DNA of 41,788 nucleotides, taken from positions 1 through 41,788 of the forward strand of contig JAJVHW010000125.1 of NCBI GenBank assembly GCA_022072415.1. The letters run 5' to 3'. The notes under the pieces are model-generated. The model saw only the letters and a list, made by a program, of their open reading frames with translations, did no database searches and had not been told where the DNA came from. Source of the DNA: Planctomycetota bacterium (GTDB lineage Bacteria > Planctomycetota > JAJSAM01 > JAJVHW01). The translations under genes and the position numbers were made by a program. Each line of letters opens with the position of its first letter. The stretch's first letter is position 1. Positions 1-8,450 of this stretch are shown here, piece by piece.

Positions 1-2657
1 CGTTCGGCGCGCGCGGCCGCGAGGTCGGCGGCGCCCGACCATGCGGGCGGCGCGTCGGCGGTCTCGCCGCGGGTGAGCGCGGGGAGTTCCTCCGCGGCCG
101 CCACGGCGCCGTCGGCGTCCCCTGCGAGGAACCGGGCGCGCACGAGCAGACGCAGCACGACGATCCGGAGCCGGCGCGCGGTCTCCTGCTTCGTCCCCGC
201 CGCCGCGACCTCGAGTTCGCGGACCGCCTCCTCCACCTGCCGCATCGCGAGCCACGCGAGTCCGCGCAGCGCGGCCTTCCGCGCGACGCGCGTGACGTCC
301 TCGGCCCCCGCGTCGAGCGGCGGCCATCCGGAGACCCCGGACTCGAGACGTCCCTTCGGAGTCGAGATCCCGGCCGGATCGAGCGCGACCGCTTCCTCGA
401 GGAGCAGGTCGGCGCGGGTCCCGGCGCCGTCCTCGAGCGACTTCACGGCGCGCTCGACCAGCACCGACGCGAGCTGTTCGCGGATCCGCAGCCCCGCGCG
501 GTTCATCACGTGGGCCTTCCGGAGGTGGACCGCCGCCGCCTCGAGGTCCCCAGCCCTGCGCGTGACGATGCCGAGGATCTGGTGCGGCATCCACGAGTCG
601 GGGATGACCTCGCGGGCCTTCTCCGCCGCCGCCACCGCCGCGGCGAGGTCGTCCCGCGCGGCCAGCGACTGGGCCTGGTCGAGCAACGCGGTCGCGAGCC
701 CCTGCGTCGCGGCGGAGTCGCCGGGACGCACGTCGAGCGCGCGCCGCCACCATCCCTCGGCGTCGATCGGACGCATGAGACGCGCGTCGAGCGCGGCGGC
801 CTCCGCGAGGAGGTCGTAGTTCCGCGGCGACGCCGCGATCGCGTCCTCGAGCTCCTTCTTCGCCCGCTCGCGGTCGCCGACGGCGATGCGGATCCGCGCG
901 CGCTCGAGCGCCGCCGACGGATCGGTCGGCGCCGCCTCCGCCGAGAGCCGGAGCGTCTCGATCCCCTCCTTCGCGCGGCCGACGAGGAAGTAGAGCCGGG
1001 CGAGCACGTGGAGCGCCTGCACGCACTTCGGGTCCACGAGGACGGCCTTCCGCGCGTCGTCGAGCGCGGGTTCGCGCTCTTCGAGCAGGTCTCTCGCCGT
1101 GGCGCGGTTCGTCAGGAGGAGCGCGGACTCCCGAGGGCGCTCCGATGCGCGCACGTTCGCCGTCGCGAGCGCGCGCTCCGCCTCGTCGAAGTACGTGACC
1201 GCCTCCCGCACGCGGGTCACCGTGTTGCCGCCCGGCGGCGCCACGGTGAGCAGGTGCGTGCCGAGCCCGCGCGCGCCGCGGTAGCGGTCGAGGTCGGTCG
1301 CGGCGAGCCGCCGCGCGTCGCGCCACTGCGCCTCGGCCTCCTCCGCGAACGCGCGCTCCGCGGGCTTCGCGCGGTGCGCCTCGGTCAGCGCGTCGGCGAG
1401 CTGCTGCCGGACGATCGACGACGCGGGCGCCTTCCTCGCGGCGTCGCGCCAGAGCGCGACCGAGTCCGCCCAGACCGGAAGCCGGAGCCACGTGGTGACG
1501 CACGCGGCGAGCACCGCTCCCGCGGCGATCGCGCTCCGGACGGGACTCGGCCGCGAGGTCAGCCACCCCGCGATCCCGATGCAGAACGGGAGCAGGGCGA
1601 CGTGCGCGTACCGCTCGGCGAAGAGCACGCTCGTCCGCGGGAAGACGTTGTTGAACGGAGCGAGCGCGAGGAGGACGCACGCGACCGTCGCCGCGATGCC
1701 GGGCCGGGACTTCCGGAACGCCGCCGCCGCGGCGAGGCACGCCGCGAACGCGATCCATCCGATCAGCGCGCGGGACACGTCCGCGGTCTGCGGCGAGATC
1801 CCCCACTCGACGCTCTGGCCGAGGAACGGCGCGACGAGCAGGCGCGCGTATCCGAACAGCACCTCCCCGTTCGCGCCGAGCACCGCGAGCAGCGGATCGC
1901 CGGACGCGACGGCCGTCGCCTCGCGCCGCGCGATCCAGAGGTGGACGCCCGTCATCAGCGCCGCGACCGCCGCGTACGGGACGACCGGTCGGAGCCTCTC
2001 CCGCGCCGTGCCGTCGGTCCGGAGGAGGAGCGCGTGCGCCGCGAGGAGGAGCGGCAGCACGAGCGTCGTGCCCTTCGCGGTCAGGGACACCGCGAGCAGC
2101 GCCGCGCCGAGCGCGTGCCAGCGCTTCCCGCCGCCGTCGATCCCCCGGAACCAGCAGAGCGCGGAGAGCGCCATCCAGGCGAACGAGAGGACGTCCTTTC
2201 GGCTCGCGATCCACGCCACGTTCTCCGTGGCCGCGGGATGCGCCGCGAAGAGCACCCCCGCGAGCGCCGCGGCACCCGCGGAGAGGCGTAGCCGAGCCGC
2301 GAGGAACACGACCAGCGCCGCGCCGCACGCGTGGAGGAGCGCGGAGTGCAGGTGGTACCAGCGCGCCGCTTCCGACGCGGGGCCGAAGAGCGCGTGGTCG
2401 AGGCCGAGCGACCCGTAGTAGAGCGGGAGCCACGCGTGCATGAACTGCGGCGAGCGCGTGGGGTCGAGGAGGACGAGCATCCCCTCGGCGAGCCCCCTCC
2501 CGATCGCCGGGTTCTCCGGCGACAGGAGGTACGGGTCGTCGTAGTTGACGGTGCCGAAGCCTCCGCCGGCCCACGTCCTCGCGTAGACGATCACGGCCAC
2601 GACGGCCGCGACGATCGCCCCGATCCACGCCCGCCGGGTCGCGCCGCCCTCGCTCAT
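1..2657 (-). CDS. TMTC-like GT-C membrane protein with C-terminal TPRs (3' end beyond window)
   Basis: The frame is open from the ATG at 2657 to the window edge, so the ORF track, which needs a stop, does not list it. The N-terminus has a membrane segment (IGAIVAAVVAVIVYA), then VNYDDPYLL, an acidic first-loop motif typical of GT-C glycosyltransferases. It is followed by HPAATENVAWIASRKDVL, which matches the signature of the TMTC/DUF1736 family of TPR-linked O-mannosyltransferase-like proteins. Several hydrophobic helices follow, and from about residue 400 the chain becomes soluble helical repeats that read as TPRs. The ATG overlaps the asnB stop in an ATGA, implying translational coupling in a surface-glycan operon. 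Transfer of a lipid-linked sugar is inferred from the family; the substrate is unknown. The C-terminus is missing. Confidence 0.75.
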   Translation of the reverse strand, partial: MSEGGATRRAWIGAIVAAVVAVIVYARTWAGGGFGTVNYDDPYLLSPENPAIGRGLAEGMLVLLDPTRSPQFMHAWLPLYYGSLGLDHALFGPASEAARWYHLHSALLHACGAALVVFLAARLRLSAGAAALAGVLFAAHPAATENVAWIASRKDVLSFAWMALSALCWFRGIDGGGKRWHALGAALLAVSLTAKGTTLVLPLLLAAHALLLRTDGTARERLRPVVPYAAVAALMTGVHLWIARREATAVASGDPLLAVLGANGEVLFGYARLLVAPFLGQSVEWGISPQTADVSRALIGWIAFAACLAAAAAFRKSRPGIAATVACVLLALAPFNNVFPRTSVLFAERYAHVALLPFCIGIAGWLTSRPSPVRSAIAAGAVLAACVTTWLRLPVWADSVALWRDAARKAPASSIVRQQLADALTEAHRAKPAERAFAEEAEAQWRDARRLAATDLDRYRGARGLGTHLLTVAPPGGNTVTRVREAVTYFDEAERALATANVRASERPRESALLLTNRATARDLLEEREPALDDARKAVLVDPKCVQALHVLARLYFLVGRAKEGIETLRLSAEAAPTDPSAALERARIRIAVGDRERAKKELEDAIAASPRNYDLLAEAAALDARLMRPIDAEGWWRRALDVRPGDSAATQGLATALLDQAQSLAARDDLAAAVAAAEKAREVIPDSWMPHQILGIVTRRAGDLEAAAVHLRKAHVMNRAGLRIREQLASVLVERAVKSLEDGAGTRADLLLEEAVALDPAGISTPKGRLESGVSGWPPLDAGAEDVTRVARKAALRGLAWLAMRQVEEAVRELEVAAAGTKQETARRLRIVVLRLLVRARFLAGDADGAVAAAEELPALTRGETADAPPAWSGAADLAAARAE

Positions 2658-4534
2658 GCGTCGAACGCCCGCGTCCAGAGTTCGAGGTTGACGAGCGCCC
2701 AGAGGTGCCGCGCCTCGACCGACTGGCCCTCGAGGAGACGCGGCACGGCGTCCTCGCGGAGGTGCCCGCGCGCGCGGAGCGCGCCGCCGAGGAGCATGTC
2801 GGCGAGCGGCTTCCGGAGCGGACCGCGCGCCCACACCGCGAGCGGCACGGGGAAGCCCATCTTGTCGCGGCGCTCCCTCGCGGCGCGGGGAAGGTCCCGC
2901 TCGACCGCCCGCCGGAGGAGGTGCTTCAGCTCCCCGTCGCCGTAGAGCGCCGCCGGCGGCGCCGCGTCCACGAACGCGAGCACGCGGCGGTCGAGGAACG
3001 GGACGCGGCTCTCGAGCGAGTGGGCCATGCTCGTGCGATCTTCCACGTGGAGCAGCGCCGGGAGCAGGTGCTTCCGGTCGAATCGCACGAGACGGTCCAC
3101 CGGGTCGCGCCCCGACGTGACGTCGAACGCGTGCTGGAACCGCCCGCGCGCCGGGTGCGCCGCGAACTCGGCGGCGAGGTCCCCGGCGAGGGCGCCTTCG
3201 AGCCCCCCGCCGCGGTGGACCAGCGAGAACGCGCGGTCCGCGGGATCGCCGAACAGTCCCGACGCGAACTGGCGGCGGAGGAGCGGCTCGTAGCCGTCGA
3301 GGGACGAGAGATGCGGCGCGAGCCCGCGGAGCGTGCGCGTGTCGCCGCCGCGCATCGCCTCGACGAGCGCGCCCTCCAGTCTCAGGACGAGGTGCCGCAC
3401 GTATCCGGAGAAGAGTTCGTCGCCGCCCTGCCCGCCGAGCACCACCTTCACGCGACGCGCCGCCTCGCGCGCGACGAACCACTGCGGGAGGAGTCCCGGG
3501 CCGGCCATCGGCTCGTCCATCGCGAACGCCGCCGGCGCGAGAGCGGCCAGGAGGTCCTCGGGCGTCGGCACCGTCTCGTGCGCCCGCGCGCCGATCTCCT
3601 CGGCCACGGCGCGGGCGTGCGGCCGCTCGTCGAATCCCGCCACGTCGAACGCGCCGGTGAAGACGTCGATCGGGCCGCCGACGGCGCGCGCGGCCGCCGC
3701 GGCGAGATAGCTCGAGTCGGTGCCGCCGGAGAGGTGCGCGCCGAGGGGGACGTCGGCCCGGAGATGGACGCGCACGGCGTCGGCGAGGAGCTCACGCAGC
3801 GCGGCGGCGGCCTCCGCGGGGTCGTCGGGGACGCGCGGCGGCTCCCGCCACGCGGGGAGCGGCGCCTCCTCGGGCGCGCGGCCGCGGCGGAGGAGGAGCA
3901 TCGCTCCCGGCGGCACGCGGCGGATCCCCCGGAAGAACGTGCGGTCGCCGAGCGGCACCTGGAACGCGAGGTAGTCGAGCACGGACTCGCGGTCGGGCCC
4001 CGGCCGCGCGGGGAGCACGGCGAGGAGCGCCTTCGCCTCGCTCGCGAAGAGCACGCGATCTCCGAGGTCCGTCCACACGAGCGGCTTGATCCCGCACGGG
4101 TCGCGGGCGAGGACGGCCGAGCCGTCGGCCCCGTCGAACGAGGCCACGGCAAACATCCCGTTCATCGCCGCGAACGCGCCGGTCCCCCGCCGCGCGACGA
4201 GTTCCAGCGCGACCTCCGTGTCGCAGCGCGTGCGGAACGCCGCTCCCTCCGCGCGGAGTTCGTCGGCGAGCTCGCTGAAGTTGACGATCGCCCCGTTCAG
4301 CGCGAGCGCGTGACGCCCGTCGGCGGTGGCCATCGGCTGTGCGCCGCGCTCCGGATCGAAGATCGCGAGGCGGCACGCGCCGAGCACGCCGGCGCCGTTC
4401 TCGACGATGCGGGAGCCGTCCGGGCCGCGGTGCGAGATCGCGGCGAGCATCGCCGCGACGTCCCGCCGCGCGGCGGCGGACGCATCGCCCTGCGGCGCGC
4501 CGTCCCGGAACCAGACGCCGGCGATCCCGCACAT
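2654..4534 (-). CDS. asnB: Glutamine-hydrolysing asparagine synthetase
   Basis: The 626-residue protein starts MCGIAGVWF, giving the N-terminal Cys2 nucleophile of class II glutamine amidotransferases after Met removal. The ORF track's 996-residue version only adds out-of-gene sequence upstream. The C-terminal synthetase half carries the ATP PP-loop SGGTDSS at about 269-275 (usually SGGLDSS) and GGQGGDELFSGY. The family reaction makes asparagine from aspartate, glutamine and ATP. In polysaccharide clusters, paralogs often amidate sugars or other substrates, so the true acceptor is uncertain. The gene starts two bases after the stop of the upstream glycosyltransferase and overlaps the downstream TMTC-like gene by ATGA, so the three are surely one transcript. 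Confidence 0.9.
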   Translation of the reverse strand: MCGIAGVWFRDGAPQGDASAAARRDVAAMLAAISHRGPDGSRIVENGAGVLGACRLAIFDPERGAQPMATADGRHALALNGAIVNFSELADELRAEGAAFRTRCDTEVALELVARRGTGAFAAMNGMFAVASFDGADGSAVLARDPCGIKPLVWTDLGDRVLFASEAKALLAVLPARPGPDRESVLDYLAFQVPLGDRTFFRGIRRVPPGAMLLLRRGRAPEEAPLPAWREPPRVPDDPAEAAAALRELLADAVRVHLRADVPLGAHLSGGTDSSYLAAAAARAVGGPIDVFTGAFDVAGFDERPHARAVAEEIGARAHETVPTPEDLLAALAPAAFAMDEPMAGPGLLPQWFVAREAARRVKVVLGGQGGDELFSGYVRHLVLRLEGALVEAMRGGDTRTLRGLAPHLSSLDGYEPLLRRQFASGLFGDPADRAFSLVHRGGGLEGALAGDLAAEFAAHPARGRFQHAFDVTSGRDPVDRLVRFDRKHLLPALLHVEDRTSMAHSLESRVPFLDRRVLAFVDAAPPAALYGDGELKHLLRRAVERDLPRAARERRDKMGFPVPLAVWARGPLRKPLADMLLGGALRARGHLREDAVPRLLEGQSVEARHLWALVNLELWTRAFDA

Positions 4535-4536
4535 CG

Positions 4537-5331
4537 CTACGCGAGCCCCGCCGTCGCGCCGCGCCGCGCCGCGGCCGGCGTCACGCAGAGGCGCGCCGCC
4601 TGCCGGAGGTGGCCGAGCGCGGTGCGGACCACCTTCATCTTGCTCCGTCCCGCGAACCGCTTCCGCAGCGTGGACGGCACCTCGACGACGCGCGCGCCGG
4701 AGAGGAGGAGCACGGACAGAATCTCGGCCGCCGCGAGGAAGCCGTCGGCGCGCCACGCGGTCCCGCGGATCAGTTCCCCGCGGTAGGCGCGGAAGGCGCA
4801 CGTGAACGTGCGCACGCCGCCTGCGCGACCGCGGAGCGCCGTGCGGTAGATGGCGGAGCAGCCCCACGAGAGCAGGCGCCGATGGGGCCCGACGCGGAAC
4901 TCGCCGGCGCCGTCGGCCGCGGCGAAGGGCGTCGCCGAGGCCACGTCCACCCCGCGCCCGAGCGCCGCGAGGAGCTTCAGCACGTCCCCCGCCGGGTACG
5001 CGCAGTCTGCGTCGTAGGACACGACCACGTCGCCGGTACTCGCCTCGACTCCCGTGCGGAGCCCGGCGCCGAACCCGCGGTTCCGGTCGTGGCGGAGGAG
5101 ACGGAATGCCGGGCTCCGCGCGCAGAGCGACTCCGCGGCGGCGGCGGTGCCGTCGGTCGAGCCGTCGTCCACGAGGAGGACCTCGAGCTCGTCCCCTGCG
5201 GGCAGTCCGGAACGGAGCTCCGCCATCTCCCGCTCGAGCACGGGAAGGGAACCCTCTTCGTCCTTCATCGGGACCACGACGGACAGACGCAAGCCGGGCA
5301 CGGTAGGCTCGTTCCGTCCCGGGAGCGTCAC
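4537..5331 (-). CDS. Glycosyltransferase family 2
   Basis: The 264-residue protein has a GT-A fold pattern of the DPM/ArnC-like type. LRLSVVVPMKDEEGSLP marks the nucleotide-binding first strand, LLVDDGSTDGT the sugar-nucleotide loop, and SYDADCAYP the DxD-type metal site. A conserved basic region near the C-terminus (RKRFAGRSKMK) is also typical of polyprenyl-phosphate glycosyltransferases. I see no C-terminal membrane helices, so it is probably a peripheral membrane enzyme that charges a polyprenyl phosphate. That would suit the neighbouring GT-C protein, which needs a lipid-linked donor, although the pairing is an inference. Its stop lies two bases before asnB. The upstream hypothetical gene ends 33 bases before its start. 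Confidence 0.85.
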   Translation of the reverse strand: MTLPGRNEPTVPGLRLSVVVPMKDEEGSLPVLEREMAELRSGLPAGDELEVLLVDDGSTDGTAAAAESLCARSPAFRLLRHDRNRGFGAGLRTGVEASTGDVVVSYDADCAYPAGDVLKLLAALGRGVDVASATPFAAADGAGEFRVGPHRRLLSWGCSAIYRTALRGRAGGVRTFTCAFRAYRGELIRGTAWRADGFLAAAEILSVLLLSGARVVEVPSTLRKRFAGRSKMKVVRTALGHLRQAARLCVTPAAARRGATAGLA

Positions 5332-5364
5332 CGAATCGCGGGGAGCGGTCTCCCGGCTCCGGCG

Positions 5365-5994
5365 TCAGCGGCGGAGAGGCTCGGTCAGCTCGTCCGCCCG
5401 GCGGCGGGCGGTCGGGAGGAGCTTCCGGAGGTCGTCCAGGGCCCGCACGAAGTCGGTGACCGCCGGATCGAACCCCGCCGCGACCTTCGGCGAGCTCCGG
5501 TACGCCTCCTCGCGGAGCTCGTCGGCCTGCTTCACGAGCGTCTCCCCGAGTTCGCCGAACCCGGACTTCAACTTCGCGCGTGCCGTGTCGGCCGCGGCCG
5601 ACCGCCTGTCGGGAGTCATCCCGGTCCGGTAGATCTCCGCGCACTCCCCGTGCTCGACTTCCATGAAGTCGAGGTAGGCGTGGAGCCGCGCCCGGAGCTC
5701 GGCGAGGCGCTCGTCGGGATACCGCCCGCGCCGGGCGTCCCAGGCGTCCCAGAACGGCTTCTGTCCACGGAGGTCGATCCCGGCGCGGTCGGGCCTCACG
5801 AGCTCGAGCAGCGACCCGGCGTCCTTCGCGATCTGCCCGTCCCAGTCCGCGTCCGACACGCCGACCGCCCCCCGCCAGAGGTCCCGGATCGGCCCGCGGA
5901 ACACGATCCCCCCCGCCACGCCGAACGCGAGGAGGAAGACGAGGAACGTGACCGTCTTCCGGCGGGAGGACGGGTCGGACGCGGGCTCGGTCAT
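5365..5994 (-). CDS. Hypothetical protein with one N-terminal membrane helix
   Basis: No family is recognised. The track begins this ORF at 6069, but that start lies inside the tRNA gene. The ATG at 5994 gives MTEPASDPSSRRKT followed by a hydrophobic helix at about residues 14-31 (VTFLVFLLAFGVAGGIVF), then about 175 charged, mostly helical residues. The positive residues before the helix suggest an N-in, C-out anchor with the body outside the cytoplasm. It lies just upstream of, and in the same direction as, the glycosyltransferase, so it may belong to that operon. It begins 37 bases after the tRNA 3' end, and the tRNA promoter may serve both. Confidence 0.65.
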   Translation of the reverse strand: MTEPASDPSSRRKTVTFLVFLLAFGVAGGIVFRGPIRDLWRGAVGVSDADWDGQIAKDAGSLLELVRPDRAGIDLRGQKPFWDAWDARRGRYPDERLAELRARLHAYLDFMEVEHGECAEIYRTGMTPDRRSAAADTARAKLKSGFGELGETLVKQADELREEAYRSSPKVAAGFDPAVTDFVRALDDLRKLLPTARRRADELTEPLRR

Positions 5995-6030
5995 CGCGGC
6001 GAGGCTACCGCATCGCCGCGCGCGCGCTTG

Positions 6031-6112
6031 TGGGAGAGGCGGGACTCGAACCCGCACGGTTTTCACCACGGGCTCCTAAGACCCGCGCGTCTGCCAATTC
6101 CGCCACTCTCCC
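6031..6112 (-). tRNA. tRNA-Leu (anticodon TAG)
   Basis: On the minus strand, acceptor strands GGGAGAG and CTCTCCC pair over seven bases. The D-arm reads GCGGAATTGGCAGACGC, the class II form typical of tRNA-Leu. The anticodon stem-loop is CGGGT-CTTAGGA-GCCCG, giving anticodon TAG. A long variable arm (GTGGTGAAAACCGT) follows, then the T-arm GCGGG-TTCGAGT-CCCGC. The discriminator is A. The 3' CCA is not encoded (ACAA follows), so it must be added by the CCA-adding enzyme. Confidence 0.95.
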
Positions 6113-6359
6113 GCGCGGCCGGACGCACTCCGTCGCCGCGGCGGCGCGGACGCCGAAGGTACGGAACTCGTGCCGTGCGGAGCGATTCTTCGACCATCCG
6201 GAATCCGCCGAAGGACCGGCGCGGCGCGGACGATCTACTCTCCGCCGCCCGAGGGGGCTCCGAGCCCGCGCTCCTGCGCCGCGCCGACGAGGCGACGCGC
6301 ATCGTCGCGCCGCGCCGCGAGGCCCGGTGCCTTCCTGCGATCGGCGCACGGGGAGTCGC

Positions 6360-7172
6360 ATGAGCAGCCGGGAACCGCAGGGCGCGGGCGGGGTCCGCGT
6401 CGAGTCGATCACGGTCCGGTTCAAGGTGTTCGGCGCCGTCGCGGTGCTCGCGGCGGGGACGCTCGGGGGCATCCTCGGCGCGACGTGGATCGCGTCGCGG
6501 GCGTACAGCCGCCGGTGGGACCAGGCGTCGCGGGGCGAGCGGACGATGAACGTCACCGGCTCGGCGCGGGTGCGCGTTCGGTCGGACATGGCGACCTGGT
6601 CGATCTCCGTGCAGGGACGCGGGAAGGAGCTGACCGAGGCGTACGCCGAGATCAAGACGGGCGTGGACGCGGTGCAGCGGTTCCTCGCCGCGAACGACGT
6701 GAAGCCGGGCGAGATCACGCTCTCGGGCGTGGACACCGACACGCACTTCCAGCGCGACAAGGACGGGAACTCCACGCCGGAGGTCGCGGCGTACACGCTG
6801 ACCCGGAACTTCACGATCCAGTCCGCCGACGTGGACCGCATCGCGCGGATCTCGGGGACCGTCACCGAGCTCCTCGAGTCGGGGGTTCGGGTCGGCACGA
6901 GCGCGCCGTCGTTCACCTGTTCGAAGATCGCGTCGCTCAAGGTGGACCTCGCGGGCGAGGCCACGGCCGACGCGCGGCGGCGGGCGGACACGATCGCGTC
7001 CCAGGCGGGATGCCGCGTCGGCGAGGTGCGGACGGCGCGGCTCGGCGTCCTCCAGATCACGCCGCCGGAGTCGAACGAGACGAGCGGCGAGGGCGTCTAC
7101 GACACGACGACGATCGAGAAGGACGTTCGGGCGGTGGTGTCGCTGACGGCCGTGATCGAGGAGGCCCAGTAG
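6360..7172 (+). CDS. SIMPL-domain (DUF541) protein
   Basis: The 270-residue protein starts at an ATG preceded by GGGGAG. It has an N-terminal hydrophobic helix (FKVFGAVAVLAAGTLGGILGATWIA, about residues 21-45), probably a membrane anchor. The SIMPL pattern follows: MNVTGSARVRVRSDMATWSISV, then a central region on an excess variable (FLAANDVKPGEITLSGVDTDTHF), and an alternating C-terminal half with ADARRRADTIASQAGCRVGEV. The family includes E. coli YggE and Brucella BP26, periplasmic proteins linked to oxidative-stress phenotypes, but no biochemical reaction is established. The gene is isolated, between the tRNA and a convergent candidate selenoprotein. The longer track ORF starts inside the tRNA and is rejected. 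Confidence 0.85.
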   Translation: MSSREPQGAGGVRVESITVRFKVFGAVAVLAAGTLGGILGATWIASRAYSRRWDQASRGERTMNVTGSARVRVRSDMATWSISVQGRGKELTEAYAEIKTGVDAVQRFLAANDVKPGEITLSGVDTDTHFQRDKDGNSTPEVAAYTLTRNFTIQSADVDRIARISGTVTELLESGVRVGTSAPSFTCSKIASLKVDLAGEATADARRRADTIASQAGCRVGEVRTARLGVLQITPPESNETSGEGVYDTTTIEKDVRAVVSLTAVIEEAQ

Positions 7173-7179
7173 GCCGTCG

Positions 7180-7212
7180 CCGGGACGCGGGAGGCTTCGC
7201 CCGGCGTCCCGG
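7180..7212. terminator. Bidirectional hairpin between convergent genes
   Basis: CCGGGACGC (7180-7188) pairs with GCGTCCCGG (7204-7212) over nine bases. The loop may add GGG/CCC pairs. It lies 7 bases after the SIMPL gene stop and 12 bases past the end of the convergent thioredoxin-like gene. There is no T-run, so it may be a transcription barrier rather than a classic intrinsic terminator. Confidence 0.6.
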
Positions 7213-7224
7213 GCGGGAGAGTCG

Positions 7225-8202
7225 CTACTCCGCGCCGCCCGCCGCCGCCGCGAGGATCGCCCTCAGCGCGTCGTACTCGGTCTGCTGACGCAGGTCGTGC
7301 TCCGTCAGGTTGAACACGGCGAGCTTCCGGTTCTGCCGGTCGAGCACCACCACGTCGCGGTACGTCGGACGCCACGTCTTCCACGGTCCTGCGGCACCCG
7401 CCTCCTGGAGGAGGGGGATCGCTCCCGTCACGAAGGCGTTCCCTCCCTCGAACGTCGCGGGGTTCACCGCGAAGAGGCGCACGGGGCTCTGCGGATCCTC
7501 GGCCAGGAGATCCGCCTGCATGTCCGCGAGGCGACCGAACTGGTCGCGGCAGTAGCCTCAGGTGGTGTGGACGAAGTACCACGCCGAGATGCGGTTCACC
7601 TGTCCGCGCACGGTGACCGCCTGCTGGTAGGTGGGCGACCCGGCGTTGTCGTCGGTGAGCTCGAACGCCGGCATCGCCGGGAATGCGTCCGCGAGCGCGC
7701 CCGCCGCCGCGTCGAGGTCCCGGAGCGCCGCGAGCGCCGCCGACGGCCGCCGCGGTTTCGCGGGCACGGCGACCTGGAGCCGCTCCATCGCCGACGCGAC
7801 CTTCGCGTCCGCCCGGTCCAGTCGGCGCTGCATCGAGTCCGGCGCCCCGCCGGGCGGGACGAGGGCCGACACGGATTCCCGGTCCGCGCGCACGGCAGCG
7901 AGAAGGTCCAGCGCAAGCGACGTCTCCGCGTCGTCGAACGGGGTCTCGCCCCGGATCGCCGCGTCGGTCCGCTCGACGGCGCGGCGGGCGCCGCGGACTT
8001 CGTCCCGGAGAAGCGGGCCGCGCGCGAGGTCGTCCACGGCCTTCCCGAGCGCGCGCTCCTTCGAGGGCGACAACCCTCCCGCGGCGAGGCGGTCCTCGAC
8101 CCGGCCGCGGAACGCGTCGAGGAGCGCGGCCGACGAGGTCGCGGCTGCCGACAGGAGGATCGCCGCGCCGAGCGCCGCGGCGCGGACGAGGTTCGGGCTC
8201 AT
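7225..8202 (-). CDS. Probable secreted thioredoxin-like selenoprotein (in-frame TGA = Sec215, UxxC motif)
   Basis: The track splits this into ORFs 7558..8478 and 7225..7521, which are in the same frame and separated by one TGA (7558-7560). Reading the TGA as selenocysteine gives WYFVHTT-U-GYCRDQF, a thioredoxin-type UxxC active site after a beta-strand. About 110 residues of thioredoxin-like sequence follow (LFAVNPATF, YRDVVVLDRQNRKLAVFNLTEHDL). The start at 8202 gives a signal peptide (MSPNLVRAAALGAAILLSAAATSSA). Residues 26-200 are a charged helical domain of unknown role. A stem-loop fitting bacterial SECIS rules begins 10 bases after the TGA. Total length is 325 residues. Substrate unknown; an exported thiol-redox or peroxidase-like function is inferred. 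Alternatives are a nonsense mutation or a sequencing error. An alternative ATG lies at 8220. Confidence 0.75.
7531..7547 (-). promoter_or_regulatory. Putative bacterial SECIS hairpin
   Basis: On the minus strand, GCGACC-AGTTC-GGTCGC forms a perfect 6-bp stem with a 5-base loop. Its apical loop starts 17 bases after the candidate Sec TGA (16 bases between), and the second loop base is G. Both agree with the known bacterial SECIS pattern: the apical loop 16-37 bases after the UGA and a G among its first two bases. The hairpin lies inside the coding region, as expected for SelB-dependent recoding. Confidence 0.65.
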
Positions 8203-8410
8203 GGTCAGAGCGTACCGCATCCGGGCCGGAGATGCCCGCCGATGCGCGGAACCGACGCGACCCCTCGACCGATTCCGCGGCTGCGGACCCGGGCTGGACC
8301 GCACACAGGGTTCCGTCCGGGAACGTGCCCCGCGAAGGGGTCGCCCCATCCGTACGGCGTCGTCCCGGGTCCGGATGGGCCGTTTCTGCGCCGCGACGGC
8401 GCCCCCGGGA

Positions 8411-8416
8411 TAGACT
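8411..8416 (+). promoter_or_regulatory. Putative -10 box of tig
   Basis: TAGACT lies 34 bases upstream of the tig ATG and recurs upstream of clpP and asnS. No good -35 box is seen at the usual distance. Confidence 0.4.
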
Positions 8417-8450
8417 GCGAGGCTTCCCCGCACTCCCCGGAGATCTGTCC

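Noticed and set aside
510-2291. 593-residue plus-strand ORF at the left end
   Set aside because: Shadow of the TMTC-like gene on the minus strand, which has coherent membrane and TPR sequence.
2705-4786. 693-residue plus-strand ORF opposite asnB
   Set aside because: Arg/Glu-rich shadow of asnB with no recognisable domains.
4535-5644. Upstream extension of asnB to 996 residues
   Set aside because: It overlaps the glycosyltransferase, and the class II amidotransferase needs Cys2, which begins the protein at 4534.
7225-8202. Simple pseudogene interpretation of the TGA-split thioredoxin-like gene
   Set aside because: The in-frame continuation keeps domain-like sequence, the TGA replaces the first Cys of CxxC, and a SECIS-like hairpin follows. 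Recoding is favoured, though not proven.
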